NCBI GenBank assembly: GCA_907165275.2 | Contig: OU015659.1 | Coordinates: forward strand, 2,212,501 to 2,276,500 | Length of the DNA: 64,000 nt | Direction: 5' to 3' | DNA from: Zygaena filipendulae | Lineage: Eukaryota > Arthropoda > Insecta > Lepidoptera > Zygaenidae | Shown: one piece after another, positions 26,601-41,600 of the stretch | Layout of the letters: the number at the start of each line of letters is the position of its first letter | How positions within the stretch are numbered: the stretch's first letter is position 1 | Position numbers and translations under genes: made by a program | Notes under the pieces: model-generated | Database searches by the model: none | What the model was told of the DNA's origin: nothing | What the model saw: the letters and a program-made list of their open reading frames with translations, nothing else

Positions 26601-29600
26601 AGAAGAGCTACGTGTATTGTGTACCTTGTGAATGTAGTCGTAATGTTTCTTCAATGAATTTATTTTCCTCATATTCTGTAAAAGTACCAAACCTATAATA
26701 TTATTTTTTCGCTTATCCTGTTTGTTATAACGTATACTCTCAGCCCTGTAAGCATTTGCAGCTAACTTTGTCACATCTTAAAATATACAGGTTAGACGCA
26801 AATTAAACTCAAGCACTGCAACTGATGTACTAAGGATTCAAATACAAATATTCTTTATTCGTATCACTTTCTATCAGATTTAAATTCAGCTATAAGAATG
26901 ATGTTGTCACTTACCTGGAAGACGTGCGTTTGATTGGAGCCGATCTCCTGCGGCATGTGCGACTTGGAGAAGTGCTCGTACAGCCGCCGCTGCAGCGGGC
27001 TCAGCTCGCAGTAGTAGTCCTGCGTGATCTTCGGCGGGAGCTCCTTGAGGACGTCCTCTTTCACGCGCCGCAACAGGAACGGCAACACCTGCAAGCCGAG
27101 ATGATCATAAGAGTCAAAAATCCTAACTAATATCGTATAATAAAATGGGAATAGGTATGAATCTGTTTGTTACGCTTTCACGCCTACTCAACCAATCATC
27201 ATGAAATTTTGCATACACGTTGTCAGGAGTAAGGATATAGGGTACTTTTATACCGGAACTTCTGTTTCCCACGAGGACACCGATATTAACGCGGACGAAA
27301 CCACAGGGAACGGTTAGTAAAGAAATAAATAACAGAAAGTGCCCCTATACAGCGTCCGTCATATTCCATACAAGGGCGCGGCGGGGCGCGGGGGTGCGTT
27401 GCAAATTCAAATTTGATACTGTTCAACACCGCTTTTGTCTTAAAGCTAACCGCTAACTTACTGAGTCGATGTTGTGCAGTGACACACTCACGATAGCTGC
27501 TTGGTAATGGATTCCTGCGGGAACTCCGAAATAAATACGAGGGAACAGCTGCTAGCGTGATATAAACTGCCGCTCGCTGCCCAGCAGCCCCAGGTACCTG
27601 TCGGTGCAGCGCCTCGCAGGCGAGCGCGCCGGCCTGCAGCTGGTGCGGCGTGGCCTTGGGGTCGCGCGCGGCGAGGATGGGCCGCGAGTAGCGCGCCGTG
27701 AACTGCCGCTCGCTGCCCAGCAGCCCCGGCATCAGGAAGTCGAACAGCGACCACAGCTCCAGCACGTTGTTCTAGCCGCACGAGAATTGATACGATACTC
27801 CAACGTAAATGTAATTCGACGTCACAATATTCAACCATGTAGTAAACTAGTTCCCCCCTAGAGCTTTACCGCTGCGGGAACCCCGTGAAAACCGTTCTCA
27901 ATGTTTCCTATTTATACAAGTAGGTATAGGTTTAGTTTAATCGGTAAGCCGGTTACATTATAAAGATAAAATTGGCGACCACAATAATAGAGGACAATGA
28001 TAACCTTACGTGGCCTGCCTACACTTTATATGTTAGTTGATAATACAGTAGAATCTCACTAATCCGGCAAGGGTGGCCGGATTATTAGAATGTACGGATT
28101 ACTGGATTGTATAAAAAAAATCATGATAAATAGAGAGTAAAAACTTGACATTTGGCAGGTAAATATGTACGCACGTTCACGTGATAACTTTTGAAGGTTA
28201 GACTGCTTGGCGACGGCGGGACGAAGCGCATACGCGGTGCGTGGCGGGGGGAAGGGCGAGGGAGGTGCGGGCGTAGGGTGCCAGATTGTTGGACGTGTCG
28301 GTCTATTGAAGTGCCGGATTAGTGAGATTCTACTGTATTACTGTCTTATTTTGTGTAAATTGGGTTCTGTGTCTTTAATAAAAAGTTTTTTATGGAACAG
28401 GCTAGACTTTTGACCACAGCTCGCCTGATGCACTGATGTTAAGTGAATGTGGTCGAAGATTGTTATTATTATTGTAAATCAAACTTTTTTCCATGTAGGT
28501 AAGATCTATACATATAAAATGCTTTGTCCTGAATGACTGATGGATCAACGCACAGCCAAAACCACTGATCGTAGAGACCTGAAACTTGGAGGGTCTGTTC
28601 TTTGTATGACGTAGGCATCCGATAAGAAAGGATTTTTGAAATTTCAACCCCTAAGGGGATGAAAAGGGGTTGCAAAGAGTGAAACCGCGCGAGATAGCTA
28701 GTCTTAAATAAAAGCCTCACCTGTATCGGCGTGCCGGACAGTATCAACCTATGGTTGGCGGTGATCATCTTGATCGCCTTGAACGCTTTCGTCTTGCCGT
28801 TCTTGATGACGTGCCCCTCGTCCAGTATGCAGTAGTTCCACTTGATGCGGCTGAAGAAGTCCACGTCCTTGCGCACGATGTCGTACGACGCGACGATCAG
28901 GTTGTAGTGCTTCACGCACGAGCGGAGGCGCTCGCGCTCCGCCGGCGGCCCGACGTACTGCAGCGGCTTGAGGAACTTGCACGGGATGAACTTGTTCACC
29001 TCGAACACCCAGTGGCCTGGCACGGAAAAATAAATGAAATGTAACGGTTTTGCGGTCAATCAACTCGTACAGTGTTGTAAGGTTCAGGCGTGGACCTAGG
29101 ATTTGGTTGGTGGGGGTTGCACCATGAAATCTTTTCAATATACAGAGTTAGAATTTTTCTAGTGCACCGTGTAGTGTGTGATGTGCGGTGTTGTGCGTGA
29201 TATGTGCTGTGTTGTGAGCGGCGGTGTGTGGTGTGCGCTGTTTGGTGTACTGTAGTGTGCGGTGTGTGGTGTGTGGTGTACTGTGGTGTGTGGTGTGTGC
29301 GAGCGAGTGGCGGGCGCACCGGTGAGCGTGGGCGGGCACACGACGAGCGAGGGCAGCGGCGGCGCGGGCAGCTGCGCGCGCTCCCAGTGCGCGCCGGCCA
29401 CCACCACGATGGACTGCAGCGTCTTGCCGAGCCCCATGTCGTCGCACAGCACGCCGTGCAGCTTGTACTCGTACAGGAACCGCAGCCAGTTCACGCCCGC
29501 CTGGACAAGTCGCACGGACTAGTTAATAACAATAACAACAACAACAAAACAATCCCAATTATCCTACCAACATTATAAATGTGAAAGTGTTTATTACTCA

Positions 29601-32600
29601 ATCGCACCAAACTGATTTGAATAGAATTCAGCACACAGATTACCCGGACACGACCACTTAAGATACTTCTTTTATCCCGGAATCCCCCGAGAACTCCAAA
29701 AATATCGGAGGTGAAACTGCGCGAAACAGCTAGTATTCATGACTATCCAGATTTAAAAGACAAATTGGATTATAAGTAATTTTTTTTATTGTTGTCGCTA
29801 TAGAAAACTATGGAACTTATCGTCACATAACGTTGTCACGCAAAATTGCACTATTGGATTGGACGTTTTTTCGTGACCACGCGACATGACGATACGTTCC
29901 TTAGTTTTTTATAGGGATAACGATTGAAGATAGTCAACTTGGCTAAGGACTAAGGAGTGAGGAGTGACCTGCTGATAGGAGCGCAGCTCGGTGGACACCG
30001 GCACCGGTATGCGGTAGTCCTCGATGGTGGCGGGGTTGAACAGCCGCTCGAGGAAGCGGCGGTCGTGCGAGCGGCGCGCGCGCAGCTCGGGCGGCAGCGC
30101 GGCCGGCGCGTCGCGCGCGCCGTCCAGCGGCATCAGCCGCACCAGCGACGCGAAGCAGCGCGTCGACATCAGCCGCACCGCCTCGCACTGGTCGCTCATG
30201 CGGCCTGCGCGCACGCACGCACACACGCACACACGCACACATACAGAAACATATAAGTCGTATACCATTGTGCGTGGAGACCAGCTCAAGATTTAAAAAA
30301 GATTAAGGTAGCGCGGCAACGTTTAGACAAATCACTCAGTATTTTTTAATTCAAAGATTTTTGTCTTATTTATGACTGTACTTACTAAAAAAATAACAGT
30401 TGAACAAAGCAATTTATTTTAAGTGGTTGTAAAGTGAGACCACAGAGAATTTTTCAACTCGACCGTGGTAGTTAGCCAATGGACACTAGAAACCTAGTAA
30501 GTGCTTCACCACCACGCTATGTTATTCACAAGGTTTTCCTCAAGCTCAAATTTGTATGTCTCCAAATTTAAAAGTTCTTGAATGTGGCGCGCCAAAACCA
30601 CCACCGAGCTATCGTCGCTTTAAATTCGTGTGTCTCAACATAGAAAAGCTCCTGAGGTAAAGTCACCAGCACAAATATGTATGTAACTATGTATACATTT
30701 TGGTTAGTATTTGAACTCTTATTGCATTAAGACTGAATGATTGTCAAAAGTGTATACATAGTATGTGCAGCAGCTGAATGTACATCTTCATCTTTATAAT
30801 CTTAATCTAATATATATAAATCACGTGTCACGTTGTTTGTCCGCGATGGACTCCGAAACTACTGAACGAATTTTGATAAAATTTTGTAACCATTTATAAT
30901 ATGGTCCAACTTAAAAGATAGGATAGTTTTTATCCCGGAATTACGCGGGAACTCCGAAATCACTGCGGCTGAAATCGCGGGGGACAGCTAGTAGTATATA
31001 AAGGCGTGACGTTACCCAGCAGCGGCACGACGAGCAGCACGATGTAGGGCACGACCTGCAGCTGCAGCGCGTCCACCACCCGCGCGAGCGCCTCCGCCGC
31101 GCCGCAGCGCACGCGCGCGCTGCTGTGCGCCGCGCCCAGCGACACCACCACCTGCACCCGACAGGGGGAGCCGGGAGGGGGGGACTTTGATCAGCGGAAG
31201 TTACTCGCAACAACACTTTTTCTCATGTTTATTTCCCTTTAATTTTGTTCATTCGTTTTGTGTAAGAGAATGAGAAAGAGAGAGAAAATGAGACCATTTT
31301 GTCTAAATAAATATTAATTATTTCTGATCTCTAATTACCCGCACTCCATCATGGTTCCAAACGTGTTCGGCGTAAATAGGAATACAAAATAACGCCATCT
31401 ACAATTAAAAATTTACATCTCCAAAGATATTTAATTTATTTTATTTTATTTTGGAGGAAAACCTTACGGCTAATGTAACAAAAATAATATATAAAATGGC
31501 AGACAACAGCCATTCGCGGAATTCACAAATAGATAAAAAGTGTAAAATGTATAAAGAGTTTTGGACAAAAGTAATTATAAATATGATTTTTAGTTTTAGT
31601 TATATGATTTGAGAAGCTCAGTCGATAGTATGTATTTAAAAACATTAAGATAATTCTGAGATATTTCTTCAGCCTTTAAACTTATTGCTATCAAAAACTT
31701 AAAAGAAAATGAGCCGTCGCTTTTTCAATTAAACTTTTTTGTATTTTGTGTCAAAATTAGTATTTACTAAATTCTACATGTTCCAATTTATGGCCAGTGG
31801 CGCTAGTTGCACTCATGTATGTTTTTCATGCACTCACACATTCGGTATTATAATCAAAGTGCGACTAGCTATGTGTGCATCGTCAACGGTACTGCTAGGA
31901 GAGGTGAGGTGAGGTGAACTAAGGTGAGGTGAGATGAAGTAAGGTGAGGTGAGGTGGAGTAAGGTGTGGTGAGTGTGGAGTAAGGTGTGGTGAGTGTGGA
32001 GGCGCCGCTGACCTCGTCGATGACGGTGCGCATGACGGGGTGCGGGTCGCGCGCGGCGAGCGCGGCCAGGCAGCGCGCCGCCATGTGGCGCACGGCGGTG
32101 TGCGGCGCGCGCGCCAGCGCCGCGGCGGCCGGCGCCAGCCCCGCCACGCGCGCCCACAGCGCCGCGCCCAGCGCGCCGCACACCACCTCCACCACCTGCA
32201 GCCGGGAGATCAGCTCCTCGGCCGCCTCGCACTCCATGCTCTCCAGCTCTGAACGATACACCAACGAACATACATTTTACACGTATCATCTATTAGCTGT
32301 TCCCTGCAGTTTCACCCGCACCCGTGTTACCTTTTCTTAGTTGAAGTTGATTTTCCGAATAAAATAAAATAAAGTCTCCCACGTAAACACTAACTATCTG
32401 AATAAAAGCTTCATGAGTCAAGAAGTTTTCGAGATTTTGTGTTTAGTCAATGAGTTAGTGACCTTTCGCTACGTAACTATATAGTAGATAATAAATAAAA
32501 ACCCAGCGCTTAGTTCATGAGCTACGCAGGGTACATTGGCATACTAAAATAATTTAATTAATAAATATAGAAGTTAGTAATGATCCGGGTTGTTTTTGTA

Positions 32601-35600
32601 TGCTTTTTACTATAATGTTTTGTGATTTTTTCATCTCTTTCATAAATACTGTCACAGTCATATAATGTGCACGTTGCGTCCTCATATACTTTCTCACGTT
32701 TTCCTTGTCCAGTGCTATTATAAGACACTGGGCGTGCAATAGTGTACGTCGTACGAGCAGCAACTGGCCCGCAACGGGCGCGCGCCACTCACCGCTGTCG
32801 GTCATGACCCGCTCCAGCGGCTGCGTGATGAACTCCCACAGCTTGGGCAGCTTCTCCGGCAGCTCGTCGCCGAAGTGCCGCGTCAGGCTCGTCAGCGCGA
32901 GCGTCGCGCCGCGCCGCTGGATCCACAGCTGTTTGCGCGCCTGCGCCCGACAATTTCAATTAGAAATTTATTTAGTTATTTTCAGTTTTCAAAGAACATA
33001 CAGTCTCAAAAGACACATCTCCATAAACTAACCTAGAGTCCAAAAAATAACAACAAATCGAAAATAGAAATCGAGAATTTCCGGAGCCACGATCCGGTAT
33101 AGTTTATACCGGTTTGTGACGTCACGAGCCCTCATCCTAAACTATAATGCGCTTTATCTAAGTACTTTTTTCATTAATTTGAATTTTATTTAACTAATGG
33201 GCTAAATACTCTAGATCTTGAATTACGGATGCTTGGAGAGTCGACGCAAGAAGTTTTCATTTTTTAATGACCGATTACAAATTGAATCAGTAGCGAATTG
33301 CACATATTGCGTACTAGACCTTTTGCAAACTGGACTTGTTGGAAATTGGACGATTGAGCAATTTGCGAATTAGACTTGATGTAACAAACGAATTTTGAAT
33401 GTTCTGTTTTTCCCAAGTACATCTGGTGGCGGGGCGTGTCTCCCTACTCCTTGTACCGACCTCGTCCTCGTGCGGGAACAGCTGCTCCATGGGCAGGTCG
33501 GGCTGCGCGGCGGCGGCGGGCGGGCGGCCGCGGCGCGGCGCCGAGCGCTCCACGGCGCGCTGCTGCTCCCACAGCGTCAGGATGCCGTTGTACTTGTCCA
33601 CTGAGGAGACCATGTTATTGTATTTTTAATAAAATGTGTAAAAATTTCAAAATAAAAAAAAAAATCGAGCTAGTAATTACATAAAGAGAATAATAACAAC
33701 GCTTGGATAGCACCAATAAGTCCAAAGAAAAGCAGACTTTGCATTAAAGGTACCAGACAACTAATAGGTATTTAACACTTTCATATTTTTTTCATAAATA
33801 CGAATTAATAATTATGATACCAGCTGCATACTAAACACTCAGAGTCAAGTAAGGTTTATAACGTAAATGTTTAACCTCACGCGAGAATTGAATCCGCGAC
33901 AACTGGCGTGACAGTTATCAATTTAAATAATATAGGAAGAATATAAGCCAACGAAACCGATCACCACAAAATTTTGTATACACGTATACATGGTCATAGG
34001 GTAGTTTTAATCCCGATTTTCCCGCAAGAGCTCCGAAAACAACCCGGGAACTGTATGTGTTACTAGTCATTACTCAGGTATAATGTAGCATTCTAATGGT
34101 GAAAGAATTTTTGAAATCGATCCAGTAATCTTTACTCTTTATAATAATATACTAGCTAACCCCCGCGGTTTCACCCGCGGTAATTTCGGAGTATCCGCGG
34201 GTATTCCGAGATAAAAAGTTACCCTATGTCACTCAGGATCACTTTAGCTTCTTATAAGTAAAAGAATTTTCAAAATCAGTTCGGTAGATCCAGAGGTTAC
34301 CCCCTACAAACTCACTAACTCCGGAGTTCCAGCGGGAATTCCAGGATAAAAGTACCCTATGTCACTCAGGATCACTGTAGCTTCCTATGAGTGAAAGAAT
34401 TTTCAAATTCGCTTCAGTATATCCAGAGATTACCCCCTACAACGTCACAAACTCACAAACTTTTGCTCTTTATAATAATAAAATAATAAAAATGAATCGT
34501 CAAATGTGTTGGTAAGCGCATAACTTACAAACGACTGCACCAAATTGGAAACTTGATTTTTTTTGTGTTCGTTACTGTCAGGACAAGGTTTATATAAAAG
34601 AAGTTTGGAGTTCCTGCGGAAATTCCGAAACTCACGCGGGTGAATCTCCGAAACGGTTGGACCGATATTGACGGGACTTTCACTGCTAATTAGCTGTTGT
34701 TATAAGGAGTACATTAGACTGCATTGGAGTTCCTGCGGGAATCCCGAAACTCACGCGGGTGAAACCGCGGGGCACAGCTAGTATTAGTATATAGGTTAGT
34801 ATATAGGTGTGCGGTCCCTCACAGGCGGGCCCGGGCGGCTGGTGCGCGGGCGCGGGCGCGTCCCGCTCGGCGCCGCTCTCGCAGCTGCCCGAGTCGCCGT
34901 TCTCCTCGCTCTTCTCGGGCAGCGCCACGCGCGGCGTGTGCTCCGGGTCGCACCTGCCAGTGGATCGACACGTCAGCACACATACCTACGATATGGTGGG
35001 ATAGGTGTAGCTCAGAAAGCTCAAAACCCACGACTACAGCCCCCCCGAGTCAAGTTGACAATCTATGATGTTAATCGAAAGAGACTGAGGAACGTATCGT
35101 TAGGTCACGTGGTCACGTAAAACTGTCCAATCCAAAGTTCACATTTGCGTGACCATGTGCGACCGCCTCGTTACAAGACAAGCTGATCGGTTTCACCAGC
35201 GTTGATTTTGGAGATGCCGCGGGAATTCCGGGATAAAAACTCCCTAGTGTTATTCTGCGAGCCCCCACTCCTAAACTTTAATGCGCTTTATTCAGGTATA
35301 TTTTCATTAATTTGGAAAACCAAAAAATACGTATCCATTGTTTTTTTATTATCTAACTGACGGACTAAATAGAATTCAGAAAAAAAAGTAGTCAAATAGC
35401 CTATTAGTAGCTTTTGTGTGAAAGAGAGAGAGAGAAAACATCCATACATACAAGCTTTCGCGATTATAATATTAACTAGCTATTCCCCGCGGTTTTAAAT
35501 AAATTTTGGAGTTCTCCCGGGAATTCCGGGATAATAAGTAGGTGCCCTATGTTCTTCTCTGTTTCCCTGACAGCGTGTATGGAAAATACAATAAACAAAC

Positions 35601-38600
35601 AAATAAACAAACAAACTCACTTTCGCATTTATTATAGTAAAGATTAAGACGATCGTGTGCGTGCAAATTTTCATACAAAAAGCCAAACCGTTTATCTCCC
35701 CTTAAACATAGACCAATTTTGATGATTTTTTTACATGTTATTGATGTATTGGATAACTAGGGCTGTACGTTTTGATTTTAAAGAAATATTGCTTATAACA
35801 AAAGTTATTAGCATCTCAATATCCATATTTTTTACAAAAAATCTTCCTCGAGTTTTTTAATTTATTAAAGTTAAACTAAACTGAATTACTAAATTAGAAA
35901 AACGTACAGCCCTAGATTAAGGTGTACTGAATCGAATGACACCAAAATTGTCTCATTTAGTGAAGGTTTAGGGGGGTAGAAAAGGTTTGGCCCGAAACAA
36001 TATTTCAGAAGGAAAAATTAGGCACTCGCCTCTAGTCTCTCTATCGCACGCATCGCACGGTAGCAGAGCGGCATGAAACAGATAGACTTTTTGCAAATAC
36101 CTACTCGCGACGCGTCTCGGATCGGAGTGATTCTCTTAAGGATTATATTAAGTGGTGATTGTTTGGTTGGTAGCGCCTCACCTCAGGAACGCCTTGAGGT
36201 TGACGAGCACCTTGTTGTTGGGGCAGGGCTCGCGGCCCGCCAGCTGCGCCAGCAGCGCGGCCAGCGTGCGCGCCGAGTGCGCCTGCAGCTCCTCGCTGCC
36301 CTCGCGCTTCACGCTCTCCATCAGCGGCCGCACCACCGGGTTCAGCTTCGGCGGCAGCGCGCGCAGCCACGCGCACGCGCACGCCAGCGCCGCCTGCACC
36401 CTGCACACCACAAGCGGACACACCACCCGGTACACAAACCGTCCCAACCCTTGTAAATCTATACTTCTATGCTAATATTATAAAGAGCAAAAGTTTGTGA
36501 GTTTGAAACGTTGTAGGGGGTAATCTCTGGATCTACTGAACCGATTTTGAAAATTCTTTCACTTATAGGAAGCTACAGTGATCCTGGGTGTCATAGGGTA
36601 CTTTTTATTCCGGAATTCCCGCGGGAACTCTGAAATTACCGCGGGTGAAGTAGATTTTGGTACCCTGGCATGTGACCTATAATAATAATAATAAGATTCA
36701 TTTATTCAGACGCATTTTTAGTCCAATATTGTAATGTATAATGAAAGACGGCATAAGTTCCAAGATCGATCGGTTAGGTCGCCTTTGATTGCCCACTGGA
36801 TTTGTCAGTTGTAGCGCGCACTATTAGTTTAACCGCCGCACTCAGAGTCGACTTTAACGATTACTTAGTTAAGTATAGATTTTTAAAACAAAACTACCGC
36901 AATCAGACAAGTTTAATAAATTAACGTTAATTGGCATTTATTAATTAAGTTACATCTCATTAAATGTTAATTAACATTAATTTACTGAACGTCTCTGATT
37001 GCGGCAGTTTTGTTTTAATAATCGATACTTAACTAAGTAATCATTAAAGTCGACTCTGAGTGCGGCTGTAAGAGTCCCCCGGCGGGCAGTGGGCGGTGGG
37101 CGGCGGGCGGTGGGCGGCACGCGACACTCACGCGACGTTGAGCGCGGCCTGCTCCCCGCAGCACTGCAGCGCGGCCGCGTGCAGGCTGCGGCGCCGCTCC
37201 TCCAGCGACTGCTGCACGCGCTTCACCTTCATGCCCGCCACCAGCGGCTCCGTCGCCGCCGTCATCGCCAACACCTGCCGCACCAAACATGACACGTATA
37301 CGAACAGCTGTCACACCAGCCCGGTGACACTCCATACTAATGAACTGATTTCAAGTACTTTCCCACAAGTCAACACGCCCGGCTTGTATGTCCACGTAGA
37401 TTGACAGCGAGCTGACAGTTACTGTCAGCGGTCACTGAACAATTGTAACATGTGGATTCTACACGTGACAAATTTTCCTCGGTTTTTACCAAGGTCATTT
37501 TCGCGGGGTATGAGGAAAGGGGCCTGCATGAAATTAGTGGGCGGAGGCGGAGAGCGTCGCTTCTTTATAATATTATCTCTATTCTTTATTTTATTTTTAT
37601 ATTTTATTATAATGAAAAGCCTTACAGCTAATGTAACAAAATTTTAGTATATAAAATTTGCTGTTGCTACGGGATATCAGCGGCCCCATGGGCGTAGGCA
37701 AAAGGGGTTTTTTGAGGGGTTCAAAAATTGCGAACTCGAACTCCGCTTCTTTTCATATAATAATTAAGATAAAATGATATTTATGAGAACATACCTGTTC
37801 CAATCTCACAATGTGACTGAAGTCTTCACCCTCGATCGGCAGTTTGTAGTGTTTCATCATAGCGAGCAAGTCGCGAGCCTCTTGTAACAGTCTGAAATAC
37901 GATTTCATCTTGATCTATCGATAATAATCAACATACTTTAATTATAACATAATACACACAGATAATATACAGACGCGGATCTGGGATTTGTTTGAGGGTG
38001 GGGGGGCAATACAGGGTCAGAAACTTTTGAAGCTCTGAGTAAAGAACCTACACTAGTCGTCAGGAAGGGCAAGTGCACCCACACCCCCAAAGATCCGCGC
38101 CTGCACACATACACACAGACACCACACACACACTCATGCGGTTTTTTATTAAAAAAATAGTAATAGATTGCTAGTCGGTACTCGGCATGACAGTAAGCGT
38201 AGTGTCCAGACCTGTTGCAGTTGAGTGCGACCTCGTCGTAGTACAGCGACTGCATCAGCGCCGAGTGCAGCGCGCCCGTCAGCGAGGGCGGCGCCGAGCT
38301 CGGGTCGCCGTCATCCTACACAATGGATACGTGTTTACAAATAATTTGTACGAGTTTCATCCCGAAGTGGTATGATGAAAAACAAAATCGATCAACACCA
38401 TTAATATTTAATGCCTAGTAGGTATGTGTTACATTTACACCAACTACAGTGGAGTCTCGATTATTCGAACATCCAGACTGCACTAAGGTCTGTATTCCAA
38501 AAGGTTACTTTTTAGGTTAGTTTTAAAACTAATTTTAAGTAAAGCTTTAATTTTAGTTTATTCTATTCTTTAAGTCACCGGGCGGCGTGCAATGAACACA

Positions 38601-41600
38601 ATCACATTATGTATACCTACTAATATTACAAAGCGGTAAAGTTTGTGAGTGTGAGGTTTGTAGGGGGTAATCTCTGGATCTACTGAATTGATTTTGAAAA
38701 TTCTTTCACCTACAGTGTTGCTGAGGGTCACAGGGTACCTCTCATCTCATAATTTCCGCAGGAACTCCGAAATTACCGCGGGTCAAACCGCGGCGGAACA
38801 GCTGCTTTGTTGATATGTGACACTCACAAAATAAAATACAAATTACCATATTATCGGAGGCGGATGGGGCGGAGGGGGCGGAGGGGGCGGCGGCGGCGGC
38901 GGCGGGCTGGTCGTGCGCACGCGCCGGCGCCGGCGGCGGCTGCAGGCGCGAGCGGCGCGCCCACGACGCCACCACCAGCCCCGCCACCAGCCGCTGCAGC
39001 GCGCTGCCCGACCGCAGGTGCACCACCATCACCTCGCAACGCACACAGACAAAGAATTGTAGTATTTTTTCTTACATTATTACATGAAAATGAATCCCTA
39101 TTTCCCTTGGTCACGGCATCACGCGTGAACGGCTGGACCAATTTCGCTAATCCTTTTTTGGTTGTACTTGTAAGGAGAAAAAAATAATAATACAAATAAT
39201 AATAAACTTTATTAAACCAATAACATGAACAAAAGTAGGTAACCACACCTCCCAAACTAGGAAAACCTGTATTTAGGGAAGTGGGAATAAAAGAAGATTG
39301 GGAGTTCCTGCAGGAATTCCGAAAATCACGTGGGTGAATCTCCGAAGCGGTTGGACCTATTTTGACGGGAATTTTACTGCTAATACTAAGCTGATGTTAT
39401 AAGGAGTAAATTAGGCTACTTTGAAGTATCTGCGGGAATTCCGAAACTCACGCGGATGAAACCGCGGGGCCAAGCTATTTATTGGATATAAGTTTAATAT
39501 ATACCATGTGGTGCGTGATTTCCACGACACAAGCTTAACTTACAGTGGGATCGAGTAGATCTGTTGTGAAGTGGATTATCATTATAATATGGTTACCCAA
39601 AGACGATCGTCTGAGCCAAGAAACACGAATAAATAATAATAATAATACTTCAAAATACGCAGATAGGTTTACTTGATTCCACAATAACCTATAAGCTTAT
39701 TGTGTCGTGGAACCAAACCAAGACGTACAGATTGGAAAGAAGAACTGATTTATAAAAAAACACCGTTTCCTCACCTTCACATAGCAGTGTATGGGACTTT
39801 CGGCCTCGGACTTGTATTCTATCCCGGGCGCCGGCTGCACCAGGTAGCAGGACAGGTGGCCTGCCAACACAAGGGGACTGTTTAGTGAATACCTAACGAG
39901 AAATTGGAATTTTGATGGATTTATTTGCTTGAAAAGTGTTTGGTCTATGTATTCCATGTATTTATACATTTACTTTTATGGTCGCCACTGAAAATCAGCG
40001 TCGTGGGACTAGTTCCACAGCATATTATGCTGAGTTGTAGCCATTTTGGTACTTTGTCTAATTTAAAATTTAAAAGTTTGGGTTTCATGATGACGATCCA
40101 ACTCTTATCTAGAAGATAATTCCTTATTTATATCTGAATCTGGGAAACGGCTCTAATGATTTTCATGAAATTTAGTATGCACAGGGTTTCGGGGGCGATT
40201 AATCGATCTAGCTAGGTTTAAAAAGTCGTTTTATCGGTGTTTCCAGGAAGTGAAAAATTTGTGTTTGCTTAACAACAGATGGCGCTACGCGCGAAGCTCG
40301 GTCACCCAGATACTGTTGGTCAAGCTTCGAGCTTATTCGAGCGTGGAAACTCAAAGAAATATAAGATGGTTCTCGAACAGCGTGACGCACCGAGCGCGTC
40401 GGCGGCGAGGCAGCGCGCGCGCATCACGTTCCGGTCGCGCTGCGCCGCCGGCTGCGACTCGCCGCCGCCCACCAGCCACTTCTGCGCGGGCCGCACCGCC
40501 GCCGCCACCGCCGCCGGAAGCGCCTCCGAGCCCTGCGAGCTGCTGCGCAGGCGCCGCTCCTGTACACCCACAGGTAACTTCTACAAACTTTGTCATTTGC
40601 CTTTTTATAATATCACTAGCTAGTAGCTGTTTCACCAACGGTAATTTCGGAGTTCGCGTGGAAATTTCGGGATACCAAGTACCCTATGTCACTCAGAACT
40701 GAACGGAATTTTCAAAATTCGTTCAGTATAACCAGAGAATTTTACTGCTTTATAATATTACTAGCTGTTCCCCGCATTAATTCCAGAGTTTCCGCGGAAA
40801 TTCCAGCATAAAAATACCCTATGTTCTCTGTATCCCTGACGTGTATACAAAATTTCATGATGATCCGTTGATCCGTTGAGCCGTGAAAGCGTAACAAACA
40901 AACAAACTCACCTTCACATAGATATTTTATAATATTAGCAAGGATTAGTATATGTAGATTAATATTCTGTATGCCATAACCGACGTGGTAAATGTATTTG
41001 TTTGAAGTGAAACTTGAAGTGAAGATTGTAGGGGGTAATCTCTGGATCTACTGAACGGATTTAGGAAATTCTTTCCCCAACAGAAAGACACGTTATTTGT
41101 GAGTGACATAGGCTACATACATTGTAACCCGTAATTTCCTCGGGAACTCCGAAAGTACCGCGGGTGTGACCGCTGGGGTGCAGCGTGTAAGTGGATGCGG
41201 GCGCAGCGCAGTACCTTGGGCGGCGGGTGCAGCAGCAGCGCGGGGTCCACGGCCAGGCGCGCCGGCTGCATGGCGAGGCACAGCCACGTGGCCAGCACGG
41301 GGCACGCCGCCACCAGGATCGCGCCCAGCGGCGCGTGCCGCAGCAGGTTCTCCCACACCTGGCGGCCGATTGAATCATTTGAAGCCATTTATTGGATTAT
41401 TGTTATCTATACTTATAATAAAACTGTAAAGAGGTCAATTCTGTACATTGAATATATATTCAAAATTAATATTGGAGAATGAATGGTACTTACTTACTGT
41501 GCAATAAAGAATAAATAAATAAATAAATAAGTTTACTCAATCACGCAAAAACGGCTGAACGGATTTGGATGAAATTTGGCATGCACGTTGTCAGGGGTAC

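Noticed and set aside
36073..36456. Plus-strand Arg/Gln-rich ORF of 127 codons
   Set aside because: Antisense of the well-supported BTAF1 exon at 36182-36400.
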